Shown in pieces: positions 16,537 to 24,760 of a stretch of DNA of 32,436 nucleotides. The stretch's first letter is position 1. The number at the start of each line of letters is the position of its first letter. The stretch spans positions 1 to 32,436 of the forward strand of contig JAQBOP010000061.1 of NCBI GenBank assembly GCA_028287975.1, in the 5' to 3' direction. The notes beneath the pieces were generated by a model. The model was not told the DNA's origin. It made no database searches and worked only from the letters and a program-made list of their open reading frames with translations. Source of the stretch: Mucilaginibacter sp. (GTDB taxonomy: Bacteria > Bacteroidota > Bacteroidia > Sphingobacteriales > Sphingobacteriaceae). Both the position numbers and the translations under genes were made by a program.

Positions 16537-18462
16537 TCATTCCGACTTTACTAAAACAGAAAATTTGATCGTATGCTCAATAGAAGAGGATTCATCTCCT
16601 ATTTTAAAATCTCCCTTTTTATCTACGGATACCTTATCGCCAGCAGTCTTCACATCAAACTCATTATTTTTTTCAATCACTTTGCCAAGTGTAAGCTTTA
16701 CGCTGTTTATAGGAAAATCAATTCTCGTCACCAGTGGGATACCTAATGGAAAGGTGAGGTATGCATAAATGTATTGAACCAGGTAGCGGTTAAAATCCAT
16801 GATGGGTGCGTTCAAATACATTTTTATTTTTTTGCCTTCAAGATCATAGTCTGCATCGAATGGAATATTAAAATAGGCAGGCGTCGCGATGGCACGGGCA
16901 ACTGCGCCAAAGCCAAGCTTATCATTTTGACTGGTGGAAAAAGGTACGGCGGCAGGTGCATGCAACTGCAGCGAATATAGCTTTGCCCGATTCTTCATCG
17001 CCTCCTTAAATTCATCAATTTCACTTGCCTTTTGATAAATAGTAAATTTCGTAGCATTTCCTTCTATGTTGCCTTTCATCTTTATAATGTTGCCACCCTG
17101 GTTATTTTTTGGATAGCGCATGCTGACGGTGGCGCCGGTAATATAACTGTATTGCCACCACACAGCCTTATCTTTATTTCTATAAGTGCATTGATACTCT
17201 TCACTCAAAGTGCCGCTCATAACGACGCAATATTTTTTTAAAAAATGGTCAATGAGCATTTGAGCAAGGTCTCCTGCAAAGCCGCCTATGCTCAACTTTG
17301 AAGTAAGTGATTCCGCATCTGTTATGGCTGATGTGGCTACTTTATCGCATTCTTTATGTATGTTGGCTGCGTCACCACTAGCTCCTGCAGCACCATTTGT
17401 TGCCCCCGCACCGGCCGGAACAACTTTATCAATGGCTATATTTTTTAATACGCCTCCCAGTGATTTTGCCCATACATTTGTAAAAGTTGAAAAAGCAGCA
17501 CATGCCTCATTTGCCATTACGAGATATTCACAAATAGTATTATCAGCCGGTTGATGATCTGCCATTTGGTTGGCTATCTCCATTTGCCGAGCTTGGTTTG
17601 AAAGCAGGTCCGTAGCCTTTGAGAGATTGGCAGAAATATCGGGTGGAATGGGTCCCGATTTTTTTTCGATACCATCTATTCCTTTTCCCATTTTATCGAG
17701 GTCGTTATATAATTTTATTACTATTTCCTTTTTGGCCGTAACATCGTCCATTTTCTTTTTCAGTTCTTGTGCATCAGCTGATGTAAGTTGCGGTTTAAGG
17801 GCATCCACACTATTTTTCAGTTTTTCATAAGCCTTTTGTGTTGCTACTTTGCCAGGGCCCGTTATCACTTCCATCTCCGCAAATTTGTAAGCATCTAAAG
17901 AAGCATGAGCCTGTGATTTTCCATCACTGCTTTTGGCAGTTATAGTATAGCTTCCGGCCGCAGATGACGATGTCCACATGGTTGAATAAGTTCCATCTTT
18001 ATTTAAAGGAATTTTTTTAGTTTCTGTTGCTGCAGACCCGCTGATAGTAAGCACTATACTATTCAAGCTTTCATACATCACACTTGATCCGCTGATGATA
18101 ACTGTGCCGCCGGCAAGAATTTTGTCAGACGACAATTTTATTTTTATATAGCTTTTGCTGGTGTCCTCATTAGTTGAGTTATTATTTGCTTTATTGCCGG
18201 AAGTCGTGCTTGTAGGTAAAGAGTTTGAAGTAGAAGGAGTAGCAGGTGGTGGAGTATTCGTTTTACTTTTTGTTTTGCCTGCCTGTTCTATCTTATCTAT
18301 TGTCTTATTGGTAGCATTTGCTGCTTTATTATTTACGTTTTGTGTAGCCGTATTCTTAACCGTGTTTAAAATATTTTTTAAAGTTTGTGCTTGTCCAATA
18401 GTTGGAGCAGCCATTATAAAAATGGCTGCCATGAACGCAGAAAAGAGATATCTTTTTCTCAT
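16537..18462 (-). CDS. Large secreted protein with Ig-like and coiled-coil regions
   Basis: 641 aa, signal peptide ending near GQAQ (residue 26). Residues about 27-62 (TLKNILNTVKNTATQNVNNK) form an amphipathic N/K/T-rich module that also starts the DUF4412 protein at 20863. Then come a Pro/Ser/Thr linker to about 105, an Ig-like beta domain about 106-195 (SSDKILAGGTVIISGSSV, GTYSTMWTSSSAAGSYTITA), a predicted helical stretch about 205-300, a cysteine-containing middle region, and a C-terminal beta domain ending GDFKIGDESSSIEHTIKF. That C-terminus also appears in the pseudogene at 21980. No enzyme motif is visible. It has its own candidate LytTR promoter (site B). Function unknown, probably envelope or surface. 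Confidence 0.75.
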   Translation of the reverse strand: MRKRYLFSAFMAAIFIMAAPTIGQAQTLKNILNTVKNTATQNVNNKAANATNKTIDKIEQAGKTKSKTNTPPPATPSTSNSLPTSTTSGNKANNNSTNEDTSKSYIKIKLSSDKILAGGTVIISGSSVMYESLNSIVLTISGSAATETKKIPLNKDGTYSTMWTSSSAAGSYTITAKSSDGKSQAHASLDAYKFAEMEVITGPGKVATQKAYEKLKNSVDALKPQLTSADAQELKKKMDDVTAKKEIVIKLYNDLDKMGKGIDGIEKKSGPIPPDISANLSKATDLLSNQARQMEIANQMADHQPADNTICEYLVMANEACAAFSTFTNVWAKSLGGVLKNIAIDKVVPAGAGATNGAAGASGDAANIHKECDKVATSAITDAESLTSKLSIGGFAGDLAQMLIDHFLKKYCVVMSGTLSEEYQCTYRNKDKAVWWQYSYITGATVSMRYPKNNQGGNIIKMKGNIEGNATKFTIYQKASEIDEFKEAMKNRAKLYSLQLHAPAAVPFSTSQNDKLGFGAVARAIATPAYFNIPFDADYDLEGKKIKMYLNAPIMDFNRYLVQYIYAYLTFPLGIPLVTRIDFPINSVKLTLGKVIEKNNEFDVKTAGDKVSVDKKGDFKIGDESSSIEHTIKFSVLVKSE

Positions 18463-18495
18463 GCCTTACTAATTTTATTTGTTTAAATTATAATG

Positions 18496-18564
18496 CTAAA
18501 GTAAAAATGATAAAGCTGGGTGGGCCAAATAACCGATAGACGTGCCCTTAAAATCGTCGGAAAA
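18496..18564 (-). promoter_or_regulatory. Candidate LytTR operator and promoter, site B
   Basis: On the - strand: TTTTCCGAC, 12 bp including GATTTT, then ACGTCTATC followed by GG (18535-18564). A -7-like TACTTTAG lies 31 bp downstream (18496-18503). The start of the 641-aa gene is 73 bp from the proximal repeat. The upstream half-site is the weakest of the set. Confidence 0.65.
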
Positions 18565-19219
18565 CTTTGTAATTTCTCCGCCTCGTTTCTTTTTTGGGAT
18601 TCTTTTTTCCAAAATGAAGAGGATCATAATAATTATTAGGGTAGCGACAACAATGATAATCCACCATGGAAAGTGTGAAGGTTTTATTGCAGTGAGCACA
18701 AAATTTTTACCGGGGAAAATTTGCGCTGTTGAATCTTTCATGTACCAAAATAGCTGCAATGCAAGCTGGTACCGCGGCCCCTGGAAATATTGAATCTTTG
18801 CTGAATGTACAGCGCTATTTAAATATATATTTCCACTTGTTGATGTTTCGGCATGCTGTCCGTCGTTATTAATGCGTAAGGTATCATCAATAAATAATTT
18901 CGAACCATTATCACTCAATAGCCTGAATATATAATCTCCAGGTTTGTTGGTTGTAAAGGTGCAGTTGTATTCGATGCCAAGCCATTCAAAACGATTTCGA
19001 AAGCCGGGAAAGCCCTGTGACCAGCTTTGCGGCGGCACATTAACTTCCTGTGCAAATTTTATTATCCAGCACTTTCATTGTATCAAAATCAGGCAACAAT
19101 TTAGTAGTGTCGGGTAAAAGGAAAATTTCTCCAACGAGGCCGTTGCTTCTCGGTATGCTATCTCCAAAAATATTTTTGGTATTGGCATCACCAGCCACGG
19201 AAGGCTTGTTATTATTGCT
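18496..19219 (-). pseudogene. PA14-domain membrane protein, frameshifted and truncated
   Basis: The open part (19038-18496) encodes most of a PA14 beta-barrel domain: FEWLGIEYNCTF, GDYIFRLLSDNGSKLFIDD, NNDGQHAE, YFQGPRYQLALQLFW. A TM helix (WWIIIVVATLIIIMILFIL) and a basic tail follow. The preceding PA14 segment (NGLVGEIFLLPDTTKLLPDF) lies upstream in another frame, with the break near 19055-19065. That upstream part begins SNNNKPSVAGD directly after, and in the same frame as, the stop codon of the 19220 lipoprotein. It has no signal peptide of its own. PA14 domains typically bind glycans. The current product, if made, would start inside the domain. Its last codons overlap operator site B. 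Confidence 0.75.
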
Positions 19220-19780
19220 TTAATTGACCTTATCTCTGTCTTTAGTAAATGGCAAATCAAAACTGCCATCTGTAATTTCCAATGGAACGGGCTTCTTATC
19301 GTCTGATAAATATTCCCCGGAAAATGTACCGGCAACATGAGTCGCATCAATACTCGTAATAGTTATTGTTACAGAATCACCATAGTAATTTTTATACTTA
19401 TGTGACATATATTCTGCCTCATTACTTTTTTTATCAGTGTAATTTGAAAGTGAGGGGCTGTAATGAAGTACCGTAGTAATGCCGGTATTAGCAATTGAAA
19501 AATTAAATACTTCTGATGTAGGTGTATTGGTGACTTCAATTTTTAATCGCCCACCGGCAAGATTTTTAACCCCATTTATATACAGGCTTTTTACATCGAC
19601 CTTGTTGCCGTCAATAGTATAAGAAAAGCTTCCGTTGCCATTTGATGAACCGCCACCGGAATTATCGGAAGTGGCATTTGAAGCCCCGCCGTTACCTGCT
19701 GATGCAGAACCGTTGGATGAACAAGCAAACAATATACACGATGTTACAAGCATTATTGACCATGATCTGATATTTTTCAT
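19220..19780 (-). CDS. Small lipoprotein, paralogous family member 3
   Basis: 186 aa, signal MKNIRSWSIMLVTSCILFAC with the acylated cysteine at residue 20, then the same Ser/Gly/Asn linker as 15104 and FSYTIDG. The beta domain carries VTITITSIDATHVAGTFSGE and ends ITDGSFDLPF. The first 60 or so codons and the upstream 45 bp are close to identical in DNA to 15104, but the remainder matches 15793 better, which points to exchange of modules between paralogues. It is the last intact gene of a likely operon 20863-20395-19868-19220, with a PA14 gene remnant directly after its stop. Function unknown. Confidence 0.8.
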   Translation of the reverse strand: MKNIRSWSIMLVTSCILFACSSNGSASAGNGGASNATSDNSGGGSSNGNGSFSYTIDGNKVDVKSLYINGVKNLAGGRLKIEVTNTPTSEVFNFSIANTGITTVLHYSPSLSNYTDKKSNEAEYMSHKYKNYYGDSVTITITSIDATHVAGTFSGEYLSDDKKPVPLEITDGSFDLPFTKDRDKVN

Positions 19781-19867
19781 AATATTTTTTTATTGTTATT
19801 AACTGATCTGATTTTTTACGGCGCAGCAAAAAAAACACGCCTGCTGCTGTTTATTATCATGATGGTT

Positions 19868-20365
19868 TTATTCCGCGTTTTTAAATGCTTTCTGTGTGTC
19901 TTTTATTAACTCATTATAAGAATCCGAAATCTTATTGCCGGGTGAACGGAAAATATAGGCGCTAACCGTCACTACTATGGCAGTAGCCAGCGTCAGCCAA
20001 ATTCCAATACCCAACCCATAATCATTGTTTCCATAAAGTGATTTTAGCGTATTGCTGGATTCGGTATCCATTCCGCTTGTAGCAGATTCAAACCGGATGA
20101 TATAATAGCCGATGATCGCTATATTGATGGCGCCTGCTGCAATGGTGAGTAGCCAGGGTTTTGAGGAAATAGTGATTTTTTGATCACCGGTGAAGGCCAT
20201 AATACCGGCTGCAATAAAAAGCAGGAACACGAAACTCCCCATACCATTCATTCCGTTTACCGACCCCGTAAAGAAACTATACCATGGCAGAAAACAGGCG
20301 ATAATTCCGGTTAATGAACTAATAAGCAATATCTTACGTTGTTTGTGAAGTTGTTGAAAGTTCAT
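19868..20365 (-). CDS. Four-helix integral membrane protein
   Basis: 165 aa with about four predicted transmembrane segments (roughly 12-30, 42-60, 70-91, 117-139), and the N-terminus MNFQQLHKQRK is basic and likely cytoplasmic. The first segment contains FLPWYSFF, a pattern common in small uncharacterised membrane proteins. The C-terminus is a short charged helix (SDSYNELIKDTQKAFKNAE). No family with known function is recognised. It lies 29 bp after the 20395 lipoprotein gene and 87 bp before 19220, all on the same strand, so it is probably co-transcribed with them. It may act as an inner-membrane partner of these lipoproteins (inference only). Confidence 0.75.
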   Translation of the reverse strand: MNFQQLHKQRKILLISSLTGIIACFLPWYSFFTGSVNGMNGMGSFVFLLFIAAGIMAFTGDQKITISSKPWLLTIAAGAINIAIIGYYIIRFESATSGMDTESSNTLKSLYGNNDYGLGIGIWLTLATAIVVTVSAYIFRSPGNKISDSYNELIKDTQKAFKNAE

Positions 20366-20394
20366 AATTGCATTTTTGATAAATTAGCGATTGC

Positions 20395-20820
20395 TTAATG
20401 ATGGGTTTGCCCGAGCTTTTCCATTTGTTTTTTCATACTGTCTAATGCCGCCGGCGTGATCCCCAGGCCGTTCCTCATTTTTTTCATTGCATCTTTTGCG
20501 GTTTTTACTGCAGGATCGTTGCTGCTGCCACCCATTTTGTCAATCCCGGAATCAGATAAAATAGAGGTGGTGGCCGCCCCCATATCGCTCATTGCTGCTT
20601 TCAGTTTGTTGGTATCGGCCGCTTTGCCTTGTTGAGCGTCAACGATGGAATTCATCATGTTGCCCATATCTGATTTCAGCTTGTTTGTGTCCGTCAGTCG
20701 CTTGGTCGAATTGCCTGTGGCGACAGGCACCTTCAGAGAAGTTGTGCTATCCCCGCTATGGCATGCATACAATAAAAATGCTGACAGAACAAAAGCCGGA
20801 AATAATTTAAAACGTTTCAT
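20395..20820 (-). CDS. Small lipoprotein with internal repeat
   Basis: 141 aa, signal MKRFKLFPAFVLSAFLLYAC with the acylated cysteine at residue 20. The mature part is predicted helical and contains an internal duplication: TDTNKLKSDMGNMMNSI is followed about 25 residues later by ADTNKLKAAMSDMGAATTSI. A third helical part ends MKKQMEKLGQTHH. It is unlike the beta-rich lipoproteins nearby. It sits 42 bp after the DUF4412 gene and 29 bp before the membrane protein gene, consistent with one operon. No known family recognised. Confidence 0.75.
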   Translation of the reverse strand: MKRFKLFPAFVLSAFLLYACHSGDSTTSLKVPVATGNSTKRLTDTNKLKSDMGNMMNSIVDAQQGKAADTNKLKAAMSDMGAATTSILSDSGIDKMGGSSNDPAVKTAKDAMKKMRNGLGITPAALDSMKKQMEKLGQTHH

Positions 20821-20862
20821 ACCTAATCGATTTTAAAAGAGTAAAGAATTATCAGTTAATAA

Positions 20863-21873
20863 TTATTTTTTCTTTCCTGCCTGCATAGCCGCTTGCATCA
20901 TGTTCGCCATCATCAGGTTGTAATTGGCTTTATTATATCCTGCTGGTATCTGGAACATGGATGCCGGGAAGCTATTTTGTTCGGCCCTGATGAGTTCCAT
21001 GTTATAGGTAAGGTCTTTGCTTTGGCTGGCCATCTTTACAAAAAAGCCGCCGCAGCCCGCCTGGTCCAGTGCCTGCATCATCCGGGGTGTTACATTTTGA
21101 GCTGCCATCCACTTTTTCATTGCCGAATACCCGGGTACGCCGGGACTTGTCCATATATCCATTGTTGTGGTGCTCTTGAACATTCCTTTTCCAGAGGTGG
21201 AAATCAGTTTTGCATGGGTGCAACTATATCCCCCAACGGTCTCGTTGCCAATCTTCGTAACCTGGTAGCTTTCGTGGATTGAGTTTGTCAATGAAGTATC
21301 GATTACGTTGAGAGAGTATTGCCTGCTGCCGGCATCCAATATAATACTGTACTTCGGCTGGCTGGCATTACCGATTACCACCAACGGAGACCCGGCCTTC
21401 ACACCCGCAGCTGCTGCTATTATACCTGCAAGGTTTATTTCGGAACGGCCATGACCACTGCTGGTATAATAAGCATTCATGGTGTCTTTTATGGTGTTCT
21501 TTTGTTTTGTGGTAGCCGAGATAAGATATTGGTAATGTGTGCCACTACCGCCGCTGCCGGTCATGAAGCTTGAAATGGCAGAGGCCGAATCGGCAGCTGA
21601 AACGCCACCGCCACCAGCCATCTTTCCCAGAAATTTCATTGCCATAACATTTGCGGACGTGTCGTTTGGTGAATTGTTCTTGCCTTTTATTTGCGTGGCA
21701 TTATCCGCCTTGTCGAGTACTTTGTTGGTAGTTTGATCAGTCTTATCGTTTGCCCTGTTCTGTACAGTTTGTTTTACGCTGTTGACTATATTTTTTAAGA
21801 ATTGTGCATGGATTAATGCAGGATGCGCTGATACGATCACCAATATTGCAATGCTGGTCCATAACTTTTTCAT
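20863..21873 (-). CDS. DUF4412-like secreted protein
   Basis: 336 aa. The signal peptide ends near HAQ (about residue 24). Residues 25-60 (FLKNIVNSVKQTVQNRANDK) are the same N-terminal module as in the 641-aa protein at 16537. The rest resembles DUF4412: IKDTMNAYYTSSGHGRSEIN, a conserved VGGYSCTHAKLIS, MDIWTSPGVPGYSAMKKWM and a Met-rich C-terminal tail ending QAGKKK. The biochemical role of DUF4412 is not established. It is the first gene of a likely four-gene operon and has the best-conserved candidate LytTR operator (site C) upstream. Confidence 0.8.
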   Translation of the reverse strand: MKKLWTSIAILVIVSAHPALIHAQFLKNIVNSVKQTVQNRANDKTDQTTNKVLDKADNATQIKGKNNSPNDTSANVMAMKFLGKMAGGGGVSAADSASAISSFMTGSGGSGTHYQYLISATTKQKNTIKDTMNAYYTSSGHGRSEINLAGIIAAAAGVKAGSPLVVIGNASQPKYSIILDAGSRQYSLNVIDTSLTNSIHESYQVTKIGNETVGGYSCTHAKLISTSGKGMFKSTTTMDIWTSPGVPGYSAMKKWMAAQNVTPRMMQALDQAGCGGFFVKMASQSKDLTYNMELIRAEQNSFPASMFQIPAGYNKANYNLMMANMMQAAMQAGKKK

Positions 21874-21908
21874 GATCTGTTATTTTATGTTTAAAAATAT
21901 TACTATCC

Positions 21909-21978
21909 TAAAATTACTTTTGCATTAGTTGCCGGTCTGCCACAAACCGACAAACGTATCTTCAAAATCGTCAGACGT
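21909..21978 (-). promoter_or_regulatory. Candidate LytTR operator and promoter, site C
   Basis: On the - strand: ACGTCTGAC, 12 bp including GATTTT, then ACGTTTGTC followed by GG (21949-21978). Read one base upstream, the proximal unit TACGTTTGT fits the published LytTR half-site pattern as I recall it, [TA][AC][CA]GTTN[AG][TG]. A -7-like TAATTTTA lies 32 bp downstream (21909-21916), 36 bp before the start at 21873. Confidence 0.7.
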
Positions 21979-21979
21979 A

Positions 21980-22432
21980 TTAATGGGATGAATGATGATC
22001 ATTCACTTTTACAGGTAACGAGAAATTAATATTATGTTCGATAGCAGCGGATTTGTCTCCTATCCTAAAATTCCCCGTTTTGTTGATATAGCAGCGATCT
22101 GGCTATTGTCGAGCGTAATAAACGTCGACCAGGTTCAATTTCAGTCGTGATTGCAACCTCATAGATAAAAGTAATAGGCAGGGTGCTTACCTGGTCGGTA
22201 GGCCATATGATTGGTGTATCCCCATCCAACTTGCCATATACAAGCACCCTGCCGTTATCCAAAATAGCCTGGGGATAGTACATGTTGAGCCTTTGGTTCC
22301 GGAATTACCAGCCGTTCGGCGGGCTGCAGTACCTAATAGTGCCTGTGGGGCCAGCTGCACCGTCTTTACAGCATGAGGTAAAAATTACAGCGGCGACAAC
22401 GAAAGCAAGAAATAATGATTGAACCGTTTCAT
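21980..22432 (-). pseudogene. Frameshifted chimeric collagen-like lipoprotein
   Basis: The ATG at 22432 starts MKRFNHYF but soon stops. Shifted one frame, the sequence reads FLAFVVAAVIFTSCCKDGAA then GPTG, a lipoprotein signal followed by the Gly-Pro-Thr start of collagen-like Bacteroidota lipoproteins. A middle part (MYYPQAILDNGRVLVYGKLD, 22283 onward) fits the C-terminal domain of that family. A further frame gives GNFRIGDKSAAIEHNINF, matching the C-terminus of the 641-aa protein at 16537 at both protein and DNA level. At least two frame changes are needed, so it is a pseudogene, and it appears to be a fusion of two unrelated gene ends. Confidence 0.7.
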
Positions 22433-22498
22433 AGTGATCAAATTTAAATTGATAAAAAATAAAGGTGGGGGCTGAAATGGTCCATTCTAAAAATATCC

Positions 22499-22527
22499 GA
22501 CAAACGTATTTTTAAATTGTCCAAATG
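22499..22527 (-). promoter_or_regulatory. Candidate LytTR operator, site D (decayed)
   Basis: The proximal unit ACGTTTGTC (22499-22507) is identical to that of site C. The distal GAC (22519-22521) is one base closer than in the other sites and its unit is poorly conserved. It lies 67 bp before the start of the chimeric pseudogene, so decay of the site may go with decay of the gene. Confidence 0.5.
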
Positions 22528-22609
22528 GAACTGTAAAATTTTTATTATCAGAAACTTTAGCTCGGTATATGGGAAATTATTTAATAGACTTAATATAAAT
22601 ACGTTTGGT

Positions 22610-24745
22610 TTAAGCAGGCCAGCTTATGGTTGCGGTAATTGTGCTGTTATCTTTTTGCTCAAAAAGTATTTTCGCATGGATGGAAGTGGCGAGCCCATTG
22701 GCAATTTGTAAACCAAGCCCGGAGGATTTGCTGTCCACCTGTTTATTTTTCAGCATTGCATTTAGCAATTCGGCATTGCCCTGCGAAGATTGATTGGTAA
22801 TAAATATATTTTGTTGGCTGGTCGATATAGAAATGGTGCTGGCTTCGTCACTATACTTCACTGCATTCTGGATCAGGTTACGTACAATAATGGATAGAAA
22901 ATTTTCGTCGGTTTTCAGTACAAAATCTTCGGGGATCCCATTATTAACCTTCAACTTTTTATCTGCTATGCGCTGTTGCAAAAGGCTAAGTTCTTTCTTC
23001 ACCAGGCCCGAAATCCTGACCGGCATAAATTGCGGGGTGAAATGCTGCATCTGGCTTTTGCTCCATAACAAAAGATCTTCCATTGTTTCCAGCACGTTTT
23101 CAGAAGCGGTTTTCAATTCCTCTTCATGCTGCCGTCGCGAGCGCTCATTTAACAACCCGGGGTTTTCTTTTTGTAATTGCAACAGCTGAACTATCTGGCT
23201 GGCCGGGGCACGTAGGTCATGCCCTATGATGCTGAACAGTTTTGCCTTGGTTTCATTAGCAACAGCAAGTTGGCTATTCAATGCTTCCAGCTGGTTATTT
23301 TGCTTGTTCAGTATTTTATTCATTTTTTCTTTGTTACGGTAAAAAAGGTACAAAAGAAATGAGATAATACCTAATACAGCCAATCCAACTACGAGCAGCA
23401 ATCTGGTCCGCGTAGCATTCTGCAGTTCGAGGGTATTTAATCGGTTCACTTTGCCAAGTGAGGCAATGCGCTGCTCTTTTTGATTGGTTTCATATCGCGT
23501 TTCCTGATCGGCAAAATTATTTGACAGCTTTTCTTTGGTCAGTATATCTGTTTGTTCGATATATTGTTCATAATACTGCAAAGCCAGGGCTGTATTGCCT
23601 TTGCCCTTATGCGCGAGCGCCATATATTTCAAAATATTCGAGTACAGTTCTTTGTCGAGTTGCTTTGCTACGGGCAATGCCTGTGTTAATAAAGAAATGG
23701 CTTGATCATATTTCCCGGTTTCTTCCAGGTATCTTCCCTTTATCATCTGCGCCTGAAAAATCAATAACGGAGATCGGATACGTGCAGCAATGGTATCGCC
23801 TTTGGTTATAAATGGCATAGCTTTATTATATTGATGATGATCCATATAATATATTCCAATATTCAGATTAGAAGAAACTATCTCCGAAGGAAATATGGGA
23901 TTGCCTTTTGTTTGCTTTTCAAGTTTGTTGTTGTAATATAAGGCAGAATCAATATTTCCCGAAGTGGTGTAGGCTTCAACAAAAGAACTCAATAAGCGGT
24001 TGTTTACATTTGGCGAAACGTTAGCAAACTGTTCCCCTTTCCTAAGCGCATTAAGACTTTTGTCAACCATCTGCGTGTTGAGGTACAACTTGGAAAGCAT
24101 ATCGCATTGAATGGCATAATCGAATTTTTTCTTAAGATCATGCGTTGTGTCCACTTCTTTTTCGCGCGATTGAAGACTCTTAATAAAATAATCCTGCGCT
24201 GTGCTGTAATATGATTTTTGCTGATAATAACTTCCTAATGCATAATAACCATCTTGTAAAATGCCCTGATTTTTTGTAGTATCTATAATAGATTGCAGTA
24301 TGTTTTTACACTCATCCACTTTTGGGCTTTGTTGTAATTGAAAATTGACAGGAATAAGCACCACGCATGCTTTTGTTATTTGTTTAGCGAAATGGCCTTT
24401 TTGTGCTGTATGCAAGCTTTCATAAAAATAATATTGCGCACTGTCAAATTTTGTTTGGTAGTAATTGCCAATACCAACGTAGAAAAGAAGCTTTGAGCGA
24501 CTTTCTAAATCATCATCTTTTATGAATGCCAGCCCCTTTCGCCCAGCTTGCTGAAGCACGGCATAATTGTTTTTTAAACCGTTATTATTTAACCTAAGCG
24601 ATTCGCAATAAACGAGCCATGCATTGATTTTTTCTTTATCGTTATGAAACTTTGACAAATCCGGTTCCTGTGTAAAGGCACTTGATGCGATCATTAGATT
24701 GATGAACAAAAAAATGATACGCAGTAGGCAGATCTGTTTTTTCAT
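22610..24745 (-). CDS. TPR-containing sensor histidine kinase
   Basis: 711 aa membrane kinase. Signal peptide at 1-25 (ASSAFTQ end), a long periplasmic helical region of TPR-like repeats (about 30-430, for example GIGNYYQTKFDSAQYYFYES and ALAHKGKGNTALALQYYEQY), one TM helix at about 445-468 and a coiled linker. The HisKA dimerisation domain has phospho-acceptor His509 in FSIIGHDLRAPASQ. The HATPase domain has an N box NLIQNAVKYS and a G box GLGLQIANG. This architecture is common in Bacteroidota paired with LytTR regulators, and its partner gene lies 15 bp upstream on the same strand. The periplasmic TPRs suggest sensing of a protein or envelope signal (inference). Confidence 0.92.
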   Translation of the reverse strand: MKKQICLLRIIFLFINLMIASSAFTQEPDLSKFHNDKEKINAWLVYCESLRLNNNGLKNNYAVLQQAGRKGLAFIKDDDLESRSKLLFYVGIGNYYQTKFDSAQYYFYESLHTAQKGHFAKQITKACVVLIPVNFQLQQSPKVDECKNILQSIIDTTKNQGILQDGYYALGSYYQQKSYYSTAQDYFIKSLQSREKEVDTTHDLKKKFDYAIQCDMLSKLYLNTQMVDKSLNALRKGEQFANVSPNVNNRLLSSFVEAYTTSGNIDSALYYNNKLEKQTKGNPIFPSEIVSSNLNIGIYYMDHHQYNKAMPFITKGDTIAARIRSPLLIFQAQMIKGRYLEETGKYDQAISLLTQALPVAKQLDKELYSNILKYMALAHKGKGNTALALQYYEQYIEQTDILTKEKLSNNFADQETRYETNQKEQRIASLGKVNRLNTLELQNATRTRLLLVVGLAVLGIISFLLYLFYRNKEKMNKILNKQNNQLEALNSQLAVANETKAKLFSIIGHDLRAPASQIVQLLQLQKENPGLLNERSRRQHEEELKTASENVLETMEDLLLWSKSQMQHFTPQFMPVRISGLVKKELSLLQQRIADKKLKVNNGIPEDFVLKTDENFLSIIVRNLIQNAVKYSDEASTISISTSQQNIFITNQSSQGNAELLNAMLKNKQVDSKSSGLGLQIANGLATSIHAKILFEQKDNSTITATISWPA

Positions 24746-24760
24746 AAATATTAATTTAAA

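Noticed and set aside
16381..22521. Recurring DDF-x-x-T-x-x-G peptide in translations at the four repeat sites
   Set aside because: It looked like a conserved peptide, but three of the four copies are not in real genes, changes are not biased to third codon positions, and spacing to starts is fixed. A DNA-binding site explains it better.
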